This document shows, one piece after another, positions 33,701 through 42,945 of a stretch of DNA of 64,000 nt. Origin of the DNA: Hanstruepera neustonica (GTDB taxonomy: Bacteria > Bacteroidota > Bacteroidia > Flavobacteriales > Flavobacteriaceae); contig NZ_POWF01000001.1 of NCBI RefSeq assembly GCF_002895005.1, forward strand, positions 536,344-600,343. Reading direction: 5' to 3'. The stretch's first letter is position 1, and the number at the start of each line of letters is the position of its first letter. Both the position numbers and the translations under genes were made by a program. The notes beneath the pieces are model-generated. The model searched no databases and had not been told where the DNA came from. It saw nothing but the letters and a program-made list of their open reading frames with translations.

Positions 33701-36700
33701 GCCTTATGCAGCCAATACAGTGGTAACTATCACAACTATAAAGTCTGATGATGATACGTGTGATGTTGTAAGTAGTCCAATTACTTTCATTTGTCCTCCG
33801 CCACCAAACCCATGTTCTATTGTGTATGCTGGTGAGGATGCTGCGGTGGATTGTGATGAAAACACATCTACTGATTTGACAGCTGTTTATCACTTATTTG
33901 GCCAAGACACCAATAATTACACCATTAATGAATTAAGTGCTTGTCCGTTGCCAACAACAGTTGGAGGAACACCAACAAGTTTAGATATTGATGATAGATG
34001 GTCAGAAGTTATTGATTTAGGTTTTGAATTCTGTTTCTTTGGTGAAATCTATGATGAAATTCTTATTGGATCTAATGGTGTATTAAGTTTTGAATTGGAA
34101 AATGCTGGTGGTTTCAATAACTGGAATATTGATCCGGGTGATACTCTTCCTAATAATGACAATACAAGTTTAACGCAAGCCAATATCTTTGGTGTAGCTC
34201 ATGATATAGATCCTTCTGTATCAGGTGAAATTAATTATCTAGTAATTGGATCAGCTCCTTATAGAATGTTTGTGGTGAATTATGTTGATGTCGCTCATTT
34301 CAGCGGCGCTTGTAATCAAACATTATTCTCTAGTTCACAAATTATATTATATGAGTCTTCAAATAACATTGATATCAATGTGTTTGAAAAACCAATTTGT
34401 GCTTCATGGAATGATGGAAATGCTGTAATAGGTGTTCAAAATATCGACGACACTGTAGCCTTTACTCCGGCTGGAAGAAATACAGGCGTTTGGGAAGTAA
34501 CTCCAGATGCACCAGAATCTTACAGATTTGCACCTTACGAGGATACGCCAAGTTTTGTATTCGAGTGGTTCGATGGAACTACTTCATTAGGTAATTCAGA
34601 GACGATTACTGTATCGCCAACTGAAACTACAACCTATACAGCCACGGTGACTTATGATTTGTGTACTGGTGGAACAGCTACTGTTGTAGATGAAGTAACC
34701 GTTACAGTGAGTGGATCAGGTGGTGAAGCTTCATTTACAATGGAGCCATCATGTAATGGCGCTACTGCCACTATCACAGGTGATGAAGGTGGAATCTTTA
34801 GCTTTGATCCAGAACCAACTGATGATGCTGAAATAAATGCAGATACAGGTGAAATTACAAATGGTACGCCTGGAGAAACTTATACCGTTGTGTATACAAT
34901 TTCCGGGGAATGTGGGTCAACAGCAACAGAATCTGTTACCTTGTTACCAGCTGAAGATGCTTCATTTGAGTTAACTGCAACTTGTGATGGCGCAACAGCT
35001 ACTGTAACTGGAGATACAGGTGGGACTTTCACATTTAATCCAGAACCGGGAGATGATGCTCAAATTAATGCTGAAACTGGGGAGGTAACTAATGGTACTG
35101 CTGGATCAATATATACTGTTGAATATACAACAGCTGGTGATTGTGCTTCAAGCAGCACACAAGATGTAACAGTATTAGATTCTGAAGATGCTTCTTTCAC
35201 TTTGGAAGCAACCTGTGATGGTGCTACGGCAACAATTACGGGAGATGCTGGAGGTACATTTGCATTTAATCCAGAACCAGGAGATGATGCACAAATCGAT
35301 CCTAGTTCAGGTGATATAACCAATGCTACTCCAGGGGCAACTTATACTGTTGAGTATACTACAAGTGGCGATTGCCCTGCAACTAGTTCTGAATCTGTAA
35401 CAATTTTACCACCTGAAGACGCTTCATTTACATTAGAAGCAACCTGTGATGGTGCTACAGCAACAATTACAGGTGATGCAGGTGGAACATTTGCATTCAA
35501 TCCAGAACCAGGTGATGGTGCAGAAGTTGATCCTAATGGAAATATTATTGGTGGAACACCAGGAGCAACTTATACTATTGAATACACAACATCAGGACCA
35601 TGTCCAGCAACTAGTATGCAATCTGTAACAGTATTATCAGCTGAAGATGCGTCGTTTACTTTAGAGGCAACATGTGATGGTGCTACGGCAACAATAACAG
35701 GAGATTTAGGTGGAACATTTGCATTCAATCCTGAGCCAGGTGATGGTGCGGTAATTGATTCTAATGGTAATATTTCTGGTGGAACGCCAGGAGCTACTTA
35801 TACTGTTGAATACACCACATCAGGACCATGTCCAGCAAATAGTACACAATCTGTAACAGTATTACCTGCCGAAGATGCTTCGTTTACATTAGAGGCAACT
35901 TGTGATGGGGCTACGGCAACAATAACAGGAGATGTAGGTGGAACATTTGCATTCAATCCAGAACCAGGTGATGGTGCTGAGATTGGTTCAGATGGAACAA
36001 TTAGCAATGGTACACCGGGTGCAACTTATACGGTTGAATATACCACTTCTGGACCATGTCCAGCAAGTAGCATGCAATCTGTAACGGTATTACCAGCTGA
36101 AGATGCATCATTTACGTTGGATTCAACTTGTAATGAAGCTACCGCTACTGTGACCGGAGATGCGGGAGGAACATTTGCATTTAACCCAGAACCAGGTGAT
36201 GGTGCACAAATTGATTCAGAAACAGGAGCCATCACTAATGGAACTCTAGGAAATACATATACGGTTGAGTACACAACTTCTGGACCATGTCCGGCTAGTT
36301 CAACTCAAACAATTACACTTGAAGATAACAATCCTCCAGTAGCTATTGCGCAGGATATTACTGTTCAGTTAGACGAAACGGGTAATGTTTCAATTTCAGT
36401 TGAAGATATCAATAATGGGTCATCAGATGATTGTGGTATTGAGACTATGACTATTGACATAGACTCTTTCACCTGTGAAAATGTTGGAGACAATACCGTA
36501 ACATTGACGGTTACTGACGTTGGAGGAAATGTTTCAACGGCAACAGCAACTGTTACAGTGGAAGATAATGTCATGCCAGATGTGGTGTGTAACAATATTA
36601 CTGTTTCATTAGATTCTACAGGAAACTATATGTTGTCTTCTGAAGATATCGATGCTATTGGAGCTGGAAGTAGTGATGCTTGTGGAATAGAATCCATGAC

Positions 36701-38018
36701 TGTTTCACCTCAAGCTTTTACGTGTGATGAGATCGGTGATAATTTAGTGACCCTAACTGTCATTGATGTTAATGGAAATGAGAATTCTTGTGAGGCAACA
36801 GTAACTGTTGAAGGTATAGTTCCTGAAGTTACTGTTACTGAGGAGCCATTATCGGTATTCTGTCAAGGAGTTATTTTAACAGCTGAAAGCAATGTTGAGG
36901 TTACCTATGAATGGACAACTGGTGAAGACACTCAAAGTATTACTGTTGTTGACAATGGTGTTTACGGTGTAACGGTTACTTCTGAAACAGGTTGTACTAC
37001 GTATGTTGAGTATGAAGTTACTAGTATCATTGAAGGAACACCGTTATCAGAATATGCTATTTATGCAACCAATGAAGTATTTCTTCATGGAAACAATTCA
37101 GTACAGTCTGGAGGAGTTGGAGTTGGTAGTAGTTCGGGTGAAATAAAATTACACCAAGATAGTCATATTGCAGAATTTGGACAGGCAACTACATTTACAT
37201 TAAATCAGGGTAGTACTATTGGAGAAGAGATTAATGAATCAGCCAACCCAATTATACCTGGATTTGTATACAACACATTATCTACTAACAGTAGTGAATC
37301 TGTTACCATTGGTAATGGTGATACTCAAGTATTAGATGGTGAAGTTTACGATGAGGTTTGGGTTAGAAACGGAGCAACTGTAGTTTTCTCTCAATCAAAT
37401 GTTTTTGTGAATAGAATTAAAACAAGTGAAGGTGCGATTATTGAGTTCAGTGGTTGTGCAAATGTTTATATAAACGACAGATTTATGCTAGCCCAAAGCG
37501 GAACAATCAATTCAAATGGAAATAATGTCACGTTCTATGTAGATAACAATGTTGATATAGAAAAAGGGTCTCATGTAAATGCTGTGATTTTTGCTACTAG
37601 ACAAATCCTTGCCAAAGGTTCGAATGTTAATAGCAATAATCCTGATCCAACTTATATGACAGGATTGTTTATTGCAGAAAAAGTACATGGCCTTAACAAT
37701 GTCATTTGGAATGCAGCTGATATTTGTGATCCATGTCCTGTTTACGAAGACTTATCTCCACAATATAGAGAGAGTCAGTTTGATGTTGTGGCATGGCCAA
37801 ACCCATCAAACACAACATTTGATATGAGGTTAAGATCACAAGATGTAAACAATGATGCCGTAGTTTATGTGTATGATATGAGTAACAAATTAGTTCATAC
37901 AGCAACATTTGGGCCAGATGAAAAGTATACTTTTGGTTCAGAATTAGAAGGAGGAGTTTACATTGTGAAAGTAAAACAAGCCAAAAACTCTAAAGTTATC
38001 CGATTGATCAAATATTAA
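30732..38018 (+). CDS. Giant multidomain T9SS-secreted protein, type A sorting domain (2428 aa)
   Basis: Signal peptide (residues 1-19, GFSQ). Residues 20-180 look like a choice-of-anchor/MAM-type lectin-like jelly roll. From about 186 to 930 a fibronectin-III-like module (PNCN...TPANGA...GYTISIGTTPGGTDV...YYVTIVPYNDNG) alternates four times with a CUB-like module (FNAGQMEGCCDEVTIYDG). Residues 931-1330 include a cysteine-bounded region and a domain with DIDDRWSEV and IGSNGVLSFE. Residues 1331-1865 are seven tandem repeats of about 77 residues. HYR-like domains span 1867-2030, a beta-helix-like segment 2080-2330, and a type A T9SS C-terminal domain (VVAWPNPSNTTF ... GGVYIVKVK) 2350-2428. Likely a surface adhesin; ligand unknown. 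Confidence 0.93.
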   Translation: MKKLTFSILFALISFSGFSQIGLTENFDGGLTLPTGWTSDAGDYFGAVVQVCQGFSQRVNLFDANTEAHLTSPNIVGSSNGSDLTITFDYKIVDWSAAVDATPPGWGELRVQYSTNNGGVWNTIETINDDNHITSSDCFNFSTVVPAASLPAGSDFKLRFDASWLEGTYYIYIDNVTATQVVVDPPSCVNLITPANGANGVGINTNLEWSAATGIPTGYTLSVGTAPGGTDVVDNEDVGLSTSYTFGAPLEYSTTYYVSVLGYNANGPAEECEEFTFTTGADPNAPVDCAAGTPINTVYCYGNNETQTWNFQSSDGGPLNVFFNAGQMEGCCDEVTIYDGTDNTGTVLYDDNNGGDMTGVSVNSTTGFIFIEIDSDGSVSCEANGYVPLNFDVSCIDTTAVPNCNSVLTTPANGAVDVDNNTDITWSAASVIVTGYTISIGTTPGGTDVLDNFDNGPATTYDPGTLAYETTYYVTIVPYNDNGPAINCNEQSFTIMDDPNQILDCTNGETINTTYCYSNNDNMVFNYASNDGSPLSVVFNSGYIEAGWDDLIVTDSDGTILFQGDNGGNLAGLVFVSSGNSIAVAVDSDGVVSCESTGNAQWDFTVSCVDTSALPNCNASLTGAVANGSGDVDENEDLTWSPATVFVTGYVINMGTTPGGTDVLDGVDVGNVLTYDPGTLEFETTYYVTIIPYNENGSAEDCTEESFTVENDPNQIVDCASGEVVNTTFCYENNSGGAGANVWVDVFSFQSSDGSPLAISFNSGNMENGFDTIRITDSDGSIIFEGQGELSGLSFFTTGDSLTVWYESDGSVSCSSGSRPEWNFDVACFDPTAVPNCNATVTAPADGAIDVDIDADLTWSPASIVVTGYIINMGTTPGGTDVLDGVDVGDVLTYDPGTLENATEYYVTVIPYNDNGQADTDCIESTFRTVCIPQVVTFNAVGDCETDPDNPEFVLEVNVEDLSGAASIIITDDQGSPSQTASSTGVITMGPYAANTVVTITTIKSDDDTCDVVSSPITFICPPPPNPCSIVYAGEDAAVDCDENTSTDLTAVYHLFGQDTNNYTINELSACPLPTTVGGTPTSLDIDDRWSEVIDLGFEFCFFGEIYDEILIGSNGVLSFELENAGGFNNWNIDPGDTLPNNDNTSLTQANIFGVAHDIDPSVSGEINYLVIGSAPYRMFVVNYVDVAHFSGACNQTLFSSSQIILYESSNNIDINVFEKPICASWNDGNAVIGVQNIDDTVAFTPAGRNTGVWEVTPDAPESYRFAPYEDTPSFVFEWFDGTTSLGNSETITVSPTETTTYTATVTYDLCTGGTATVVDEVTVTVSGSGGEASFTMEPSCNGATATITGDEGGIFSFDPEPTDDAEINADTGEITNGTPGETYTVVYTISGECGSTATESVTLLPAEDASFELTATCDGATATVTGDTGGTFTFNPEPGDDAQINAETGEVTNGTAGSIYTVEYTTAGDCASSSTQDVTVLDSEDASFTLEATCDGATATITGDAGGTFAFNPEPGDDAQIDPSSGDITNATPGATYTVEYTTSGDCPATSSESVTILPPEDASFTLEATCDGATATITGDAGGTFAFNPEPGDGAEVDPNGNIIGGTPGATYTIEYTTSGPCPATSMQSVTVLSAEDASFTLEATCDGATATITGDLGGTFAFNPEPGDGAVIDSNGNISGGTPGATYTVEYTTSGPCPANSTQSVTVLPAEDASFTLEATCDGATATITGDVGGTFAFNPEPGDGAEIGSDGTISNGTPGATYTVEYTTSGPCPASSMQSVTVLPAEDASFTLDSTCNEATATVTGDAGGTFAFNPEPGDGAQIDSETGAITNGTLGNTYTVEYTTSGPCPASSTQTITLEDNNPPVAIAQDITVQLDETGNVSISVEDINNGSSDDCGIETMTIDIDSFTCENVGDNTVTLTVTDVGGNVSTATATVTVEDNVMPDVVCNNITVSLDSTGNYMLSSEDIDAIGAGSSDACGIESMTVSPQAFTCDEIGDNLVTLTVIDVNGNENSCEATVTVEGIVPEVTVTEEPLSVFCQGVILTAESNVEVTYEWTTGEDTQSITVVDNGVYGVTVTSETGCTTYVEYEVTSIIEGTPLSEYAIYATNEVFLHGNNSVQSGGVGVGSSSGEIKLHQDSHIAEFGQATTFTLNQGSTIGEEINESANPIIPGFVYNTLSTNSSESVTIGNGDTQVLDGEVYDEVWVRNGATVVFSQSNVFVNRIKTSEGAIIEFSGCANVYINDRFMLAQSGTINSNGNNVTFYVDNNVDIEKGSHVNAVIFATRQILAKGSNVNSNNPDPTYMTGLFIAEKVHGLNNVIWNAADICDPCPVYEDLSPQYRESQFDVVAWPNPSNTTFDMRLRSQDVNNDAVVYVYDMSNKLVHTATFGPDEKYTFGSELEGGVYIVKVKQAKNSKVIRLIKY
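34722..36327 (+). repeat. Seven in-frame tandem repeats of 228-232 bases
   Basis: Units begin near 34722, 34952, 35184, 35415, 35643, 35871 and 36099, each encoding EDASFTLEATCDGATATITG followed by a GGTFAFNPEPGD segment and a YTVEYTTSGPCPA segment. Each unit keeps two cysteines (ATC-D and GPC/GDC). Units 3-6 are the most alike; the first and last are more diverged, as expected for expansion from the middle. Confidence 0.9.
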
Positions 38019-38034
38019 AAAAAGGATAATTGAT

Positions 38035-38068
38035 AAAAAAAGGTCTGATTTAAATCAGACCTTTTTTT
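38035..38068 (+). terminator. Terminator between the two giant paralogues
   Basis: Perfect palindrome AAAAAAAGGTCTGATTT / AAATCAGACCTTTTTTT with a T7 tail, showing that the two paralogues are separate transcription units. Confidence 0.88.
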
Positions 38069-38125
38069 GTTTTCACGCAATTCATTTTAACGAGGAAAAA
38101 TTACCGTTAATCTATTAAAAATTTG

Positions 38126-38160
38126 TTTGAATTTTCGTTACAGAAATTTTCATAATTTTA
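38126..38160 (+). promoter_or_regulatory. Possible promoter of the second giant secreted protein
   Basis: TTTG (38126-38129), 23-bp spacer, TAATTTTA (38153-38160) followed by GGG, matching the sequence before the first paralogue. The leader to the ATG at 38267 is about 100 bases, longer than others in the window. Confidence 0.45.
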
Positions 38161-38266
38161 GGGATTAAATTTTTTATAATTTAATTAATAACCGTTGTTT
38201 TTGTTCATTTCGATGTGACCATAAACATAGCGATTTACAACAATTTACTAACCTTGATTAATAGCA

Positions 38267-41200
38267 ATGAAGAACATTACCTTATCAATTTTATTTGGAT
38301 TTATATCTCTTTGTGGGTTTTCTCAAATAGGATTAACAGAAAATTTCGATGGTGGATTAGTCTTACCAGCTGGATGGACATCGGATCCTGGAGATTATTT
38401 TGGAACAGTTATAGAAGTCTGCCAAGGATTTTCGCAGCGAGTAAACCTGTTTGATTCCAATACTACTGCGCATTTAACATCACCTAACATAGTGGGGTCT
38501 TCTAATGGAAGCGATTTGACCATTAGTTTTGACTATAAAATAGTCGATTGGTCTCAAGCAGTTGATGCCACACCTCCAGGTTGGGGCGAGATGCTAGTTC
38601 AATATTCTACCAATGATGGTGGGGTTTGGAATACTGTAGAAACAATTAATGATGGTAATCATATTACTTCAAATGAATGTGCAAATGTAACAGCCACAGT
38701 TCCAGCTGCTAATTTGCCAGTAGGTTCTGATTTTAAATTGCGTATTGAAGGTAATTGGACTGCTGGAACCTTCTACATTTATTTAGATAATATTACTGCA
38801 ACTCAAGTAGTTGTCGATCCACCTTCGTGTGTGAACTTAATAACACCTGCCAATGGTGCTAATGGTGTTGGAATCAATACCAATTTGGAATGGAGTGTTG
38901 CCACTGGAATTCCTACAGGATATGTGCTTTCAGTAGGTACCATACCTGGAGGAACAGATATTGTTGACAATGAGGATGTTGGTTTGTCAACGTCTTATAC
39001 GTTTGGGTCGCCATTAGAATACGCAACTACATATTATGTAACCGTGTCTCCTTATAATGCTAACGGCCCAGCCCAGGGTTGTACAGAATTTACTTTTATG
39101 ACAGGAGCCGATCCTAATGCACCAGTCGATTGTGCTGCTGGAACACCAATTAATACAGTCTACTGTTATGGTAACAACGAAAGTCAAACCTGGAATTTTC
39201 AAAGTTCTGATGGTGGTCCAATGAACGTATTTTTCAATGCGGGTCAAATGGAGGGCTGCTGTGACCAAGTTACAATTTATGATGGTACTGATAATACTGG
39301 TACAGTTTTGTATGATGGTAACAATGGAGGTGATATGACAGGTGTTTCTGTTAATTCAACCACAGGATTTATTTTTATTGAAATTGATAGTGATGGTTCA
39401 GTAAGCTGTCAGGCAAATGGTTATGTACCATTGAATTTTGATGTGTCTTGTATTGATTTAACTGCGGTTCCTAATTGTAATTCTGTCTTAATCACACCTC
39501 CAAATGGAGCGGTTGATGTAAATGAAAATACAGATATCACATGGAGTGCAGCGTCTGTTATTGTAACGGGATATACGATTTCCATTGGTACTACTCCTGG
39601 CGGAACAGATATTTTAGACAATTTTGATAATGGCCCTGCAACAACTTACGATCCTGGAACTTTAGATTATGAAACTACTTATTATGTAACCATTGTCCCA
39701 TATAATGACAATGGTCCTGCTATAAATTGTAATGAGCAGAGTTTTATTACCAGAGATGATCCTAATCAAATATTAGATTGTGCCAACGGAGATGTAGTTA
39801 ACACGACATATTGCTATGGACAAAATGATACTATGGTATTTAATTATGCTAGTAATGATGGATCACAGCTTTCGGTGGTTTTCAATTCAGGATGGATTGA
39901 AGCTGGTTGGGATGAATTAATTGTAACCGACTCAGATGGTACTGTTATATTCCAAGGAGACAATGGAGGAGATTTAACGGGGCTTTCATTTTTATCTTCA
40001 GGAGACTCCATAGCTGTTGCTGTCGATTCAGATGGTTCTGTGAGTTGTGGTAGCACCGGTAATGCACAATGGGATTTTACCGTTTCATGTTTTGATGCTA
40101 CTGCTGTTCCAAATTGTAATGCTTCGCTTACGGGAGAAGTAGCCAACGGAACGGTTGATGTTAATGAAAATGAAGATTTAACTTGGAGTGCTGCTTCAGT
40201 ACTTGTTACAGGTTATATTATTAATATGGGAACGACTCCAGGAGGCACCGATGTTTTGGATGGTGTTGATGTTGGTAATGTTTTGACCTATGATCCAGGA
40301 GTATTAGAATTTTCAACAACATACTACGTAACTATCATTCCTTATAACGATAATGGTAATGCTGTTGGTTGTACTGAAGAAAGTTTTACTATTAGGGATG
40401 ATCCAAATCAAATAGTAGATTGCTCTATTGGTCAAGTAATCAATACAACTTATTGCTACGCTGCCAATGACACCATGGAATTTAATTTTGCTAGTAGTGA
40501 TGGTTCTCAATTAGTAGTGTTTTTTAATGCTGGTTGGATAGAAGCTGGTTGGGATGAGCTTATTGTTACAGATTCTGATGGAACAATTATTTTTCAAGGA
40601 GATAATGGAGGTGATTTGACAGGATTGATTTTTATTTCTTCAGGTGATTCAATTACTATCGGAGTAGATTCAGACGGAGTGATTAGTTGTGCGGGATCAG
40701 CTAATGCTCCTTGGGATTTTGATGTTACCTGTTTTGATGCAACAGCGGTACCAAATTGTGATGCAACTATTGTAACACCAGCTAATTTAGCCATAGATGT
40801 CCCAATTGATACGGATATCACCTGGACAGCAGCGTCTATTTTTGTAACGGGTTATACTATATCAATAGGTACAACACCTGGAGGAACAGATGTTGTTGAC
40901 AATTTAGATATTGGAAATGTTTTGACGTATGATCCAGGTATTTTGACAAATGCGACTAACTATTATGTCACGATTATACCATATAATGATAATGGACCGG
41001 CAGATACTGGTTGTACCGAATCAACTTTTAAAACCATATGTATTCCACAAGTTGTAACATTTAATGCGGTAGGAGATTGTGAAACAGATCCAGATAACCC
41101 TGATTTCGTTATTGAGGTCAATATTACCGATTTAAGTGGGTCGGCTTCAATTATTGTATCAGATGATCAAGGAAGTGCTGCTCAAACCGCCAACTCTGTT

Positions 41201-42925
41201 GGAATTGTGACCATGGGTCCATATGCTGCAAATACAGTAGTTACTATTACGACTATTAAATCAGATGATGACACATGTGATGTGATAAGTAGCCCAATTA
41301 CATTTATTTGTCCACCACCACCAAATCCATGTTCAATTATATATGCAGGTGAAGATGAGACAATTGGTTGTGAAGAATCAACAGACATATCTGCTGCCTA
41401 CCATTTGTTCGGTCAAGATACTAATACATATATAATTAATGGATTGGATTCATGCCCATTACCTACAACGGTGGGTGGAACACCAACAAGTCTAGATATT
41501 GATGACCGTTGGTCTGAAGTACTTGATATTGGATTTGAATTTTGCTTCTTTGGAGAAACCTATACTCAAATATTAGTTGGGTCTAATGGTGTCTTAAGCT
41601 TTGAATTGGAGAATGCCGATACAGGTAATGGTTGGGCAATGGCTGCAGGTGATTTATTACCTAATAATACCAATCCAACTTTAGCAGAAGGTAATATTTT
41701 TGGAGTTGGCCATGACATTGACCCAAGTGTTTGTGGAGACATCAATTATTTAGTAATTGGATCGGCACCTTATAGAATGTTTGTGGTTAATTATACGAAT
41801 GTTTGTCATTTCAGCTGCAACGAATTACAGTCAAGTAGTCAAATCATTTTATATGAATCCTCAAATAATATTGATGTTAATGTATTTGATAAACCAACTT
41901 GTAATGGTTGGAATGGTGGAAGAGCTGTAATTGGGGTTCAAAATATAGCAGGAACAGTTGCATTTACACCTCCTGGAAGAAATACAGGTGTTTGGACTGC
42001 AACTGATGAGTCTTGGCGATTTGCACCATCAGAAGGAACGCCAAATTACACATTTGAGTGGTTTGAGGGTACAACATCTTTAGGGAATTCGGAAACAATT
42101 TCTGTAGCTCCAACTGTTACAACTACCTATACGGCAACAGTTACGTATGAATTGTGTACAGGTGGAACAGCAACATTAACTGATGATGTTACTGTAAATG
42201 TTAATGGGTCTAATGAAGATGCCTCTTTTGATGTTGAAGCTACTTGTGATGGAGCTATAGCTACTATTACAGGTGATTTGGGAGGGACATTTAACGTAAT
42301 GCCGGCTGCTACTATAGACACCTCAACAGGAACTGTTACCGATGCTATTCCAGGAGAAACATATACAATTGAATATACAACAAGTGGAAATTGCCCTCAA
42401 GTTTCAAGTCAGACTTTTACGGTACTCCCAGAAGAAGATGCTTCATTTACATTGACACCTGCTTGTGGTGGAGCTATTGCTGATATTTTAGGAGATTTAG
42501 GAGGAACATTTTCATTTAATGAGACACCAAATGATGGTGCAGAAATAGATTCTGTAACTGGAGAGATAACAGGAGGTAGTCTTTCAGCTACTACTTATTC
42601 CGTTGCCTACACTACTTCTGGTGATTGCCCTATGACAAGTATTGAGACAATTTTATCAGAGTCGTGCCTTAATGTTATTCCCCAAGTAATCACGCCAAAT
42701 GATGATGGCTATAACGATTCTTTTGATTTAAGTGGATATAATGTTAGTAGTCTTGAGGTATTCAACAGAAATGGTGTAAAAGTTTTCAGTAAAACAAATG
42801 GTTATACCAATGAATTTAATGGTGTTGCTGATAATGGAGATGAGTTGCCTGTTGGTACTTACTTCTATGTCATGAAATATCAAGGCGGTAAAGAACGAAC
42901 TTCATGGGTTTATATTAATAAGTAA
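38267..42925 (+). CDS. Giant multidomain T9SS-secreted protein, type B (gliding-associated) sorting domain (1552 aa)
   Basis: Paralogue of the preceding gene. The signal peptide (ISLCGFSQ), anchor-type jelly roll, four fibronectin-III-like/CUB-like pairs, cysteine-bounded region and DIDDRWSEV domain occur in the same order over residues 1-1310. It then has only two diverged copies of the 77-residue repeat (nt 42211-42660) and no HYR or beta-helix region. The end (residues 1466-1552) is a type B T9SS domain: VIPQVITPNDDGYNDSF, LEVFNRNGVKVF, GTYFYVMKY. Type B cargo such as SprB needs a PorP/SprF-family partner, and one is encoded 20 bases downstream. Probable surface adhesin. Confidence 0.93.
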   Translation: MKNITLSILFGFISLCGFSQIGLTENFDGGLVLPAGWTSDPGDYFGTVIEVCQGFSQRVNLFDSNTTAHLTSPNIVGSSNGSDLTISFDYKIVDWSQAVDATPPGWGEMLVQYSTNDGGVWNTVETINDGNHITSNECANVTATVPAANLPVGSDFKLRIEGNWTAGTFYIYLDNITATQVVVDPPSCVNLITPANGANGVGINTNLEWSVATGIPTGYVLSVGTIPGGTDIVDNEDVGLSTSYTFGSPLEYATTYYVTVSPYNANGPAQGCTEFTFMTGADPNAPVDCAAGTPINTVYCYGNNESQTWNFQSSDGGPMNVFFNAGQMEGCCDQVTIYDGTDNTGTVLYDGNNGGDMTGVSVNSTTGFIFIEIDSDGSVSCQANGYVPLNFDVSCIDLTAVPNCNSVLITPPNGAVDVNENTDITWSAASVIVTGYTISIGTTPGGTDILDNFDNGPATTYDPGTLDYETTYYVTIVPYNDNGPAINCNEQSFITRDDPNQILDCANGDVVNTTYCYGQNDTMVFNYASNDGSQLSVVFNSGWIEAGWDELIVTDSDGTVIFQGDNGGDLTGLSFLSSGDSIAVAVDSDGSVSCGSTGNAQWDFTVSCFDATAVPNCNASLTGEVANGTVDVNENEDLTWSAASVLVTGYIINMGTTPGGTDVLDGVDVGNVLTYDPGVLEFSTTYYVTIIPYNDNGNAVGCTEESFTIRDDPNQIVDCSIGQVINTTYCYAANDTMEFNFASSDGSQLVVFFNAGWIEAGWDELIVTDSDGTIIFQGDNGGDLTGLIFISSGDSITIGVDSDGVISCAGSANAPWDFDVTCFDATAVPNCDATIVTPANLAIDVPIDTDITWTAASIFVTGYTISIGTTPGGTDVVDNLDIGNVLTYDPGILTNATNYYVTIIPYNDNGPADTGCTESTFKTICIPQVVTFNAVGDCETDPDNPDFVIEVNITDLSGSASIIVSDDQGSAAQTANSVGIVTMGPYAANTVVTITTIKSDDDTCDVISSPITFICPPPPNPCSIIYAGEDETIGCEESTDISAAYHLFGQDTNTYIINGLDSCPLPTTVGGTPTSLDIDDRWSEVLDIGFEFCFFGETYTQILVGSNGVLSFELENADTGNGWAMAAGDLLPNNTNPTLAEGNIFGVGHDIDPSVCGDINYLVIGSAPYRMFVVNYTNVCHFSCNELQSSSQIILYESSNNIDVNVFDKPTCNGWNGGRAVIGVQNIAGTVAFTPPGRNTGVWTATDESWRFAPSEGTPNYTFEWFEGTTSLGNSETISVAPTVTTTYTATVTYELCTGGTATLTDDVTVNVNGSNEDASFDVEATCDGAIATITGDLGGTFNVMPAATIDTSTGTVTDAIPGETYTIEYTTSGNCPQVSSQTFTVLPEEDASFTLTPACGGAIADILGDLGGTFSFNETPNDGAEIDSVTGEITGGSLSATTYSVAYTTSGDCPMTSIETILSESCLNVIPQVITPNDDGYNDSFDLSGYNVSSLEVFNRNGVKVFSKTNGYTNEFNGVADNGDELPVGTYFYVMKYQGGKERTSWVYINK
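42211..42660 (+). repeat. Two diverged copies of the 77-residue repeat
   Basis: Units starting near 42211 and 42434 encode EDASFDVEATCDGA- and EDASFTLTPACGGA-type sequence, homologous to the seven-copy array of the upstream paralogue but not expanded. Confidence 0.8.
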
Positions 42926-42945
42926 AACAACACAACCAAGATTAA

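Noticed and set aside
34722-36327. CRISPR-like tandem repeat
   Set aside because: The unit is about 230 bases, in frame, without spacers, and encodes protein repeats.
31200-36600. Several minus-strand ORFs inside the giant adhesin gene
   Set aside because: They recur at the same offset in each repeat, have no signals, and mirror the low-stop composition of Thr/Gly/Asp-rich sense codons.
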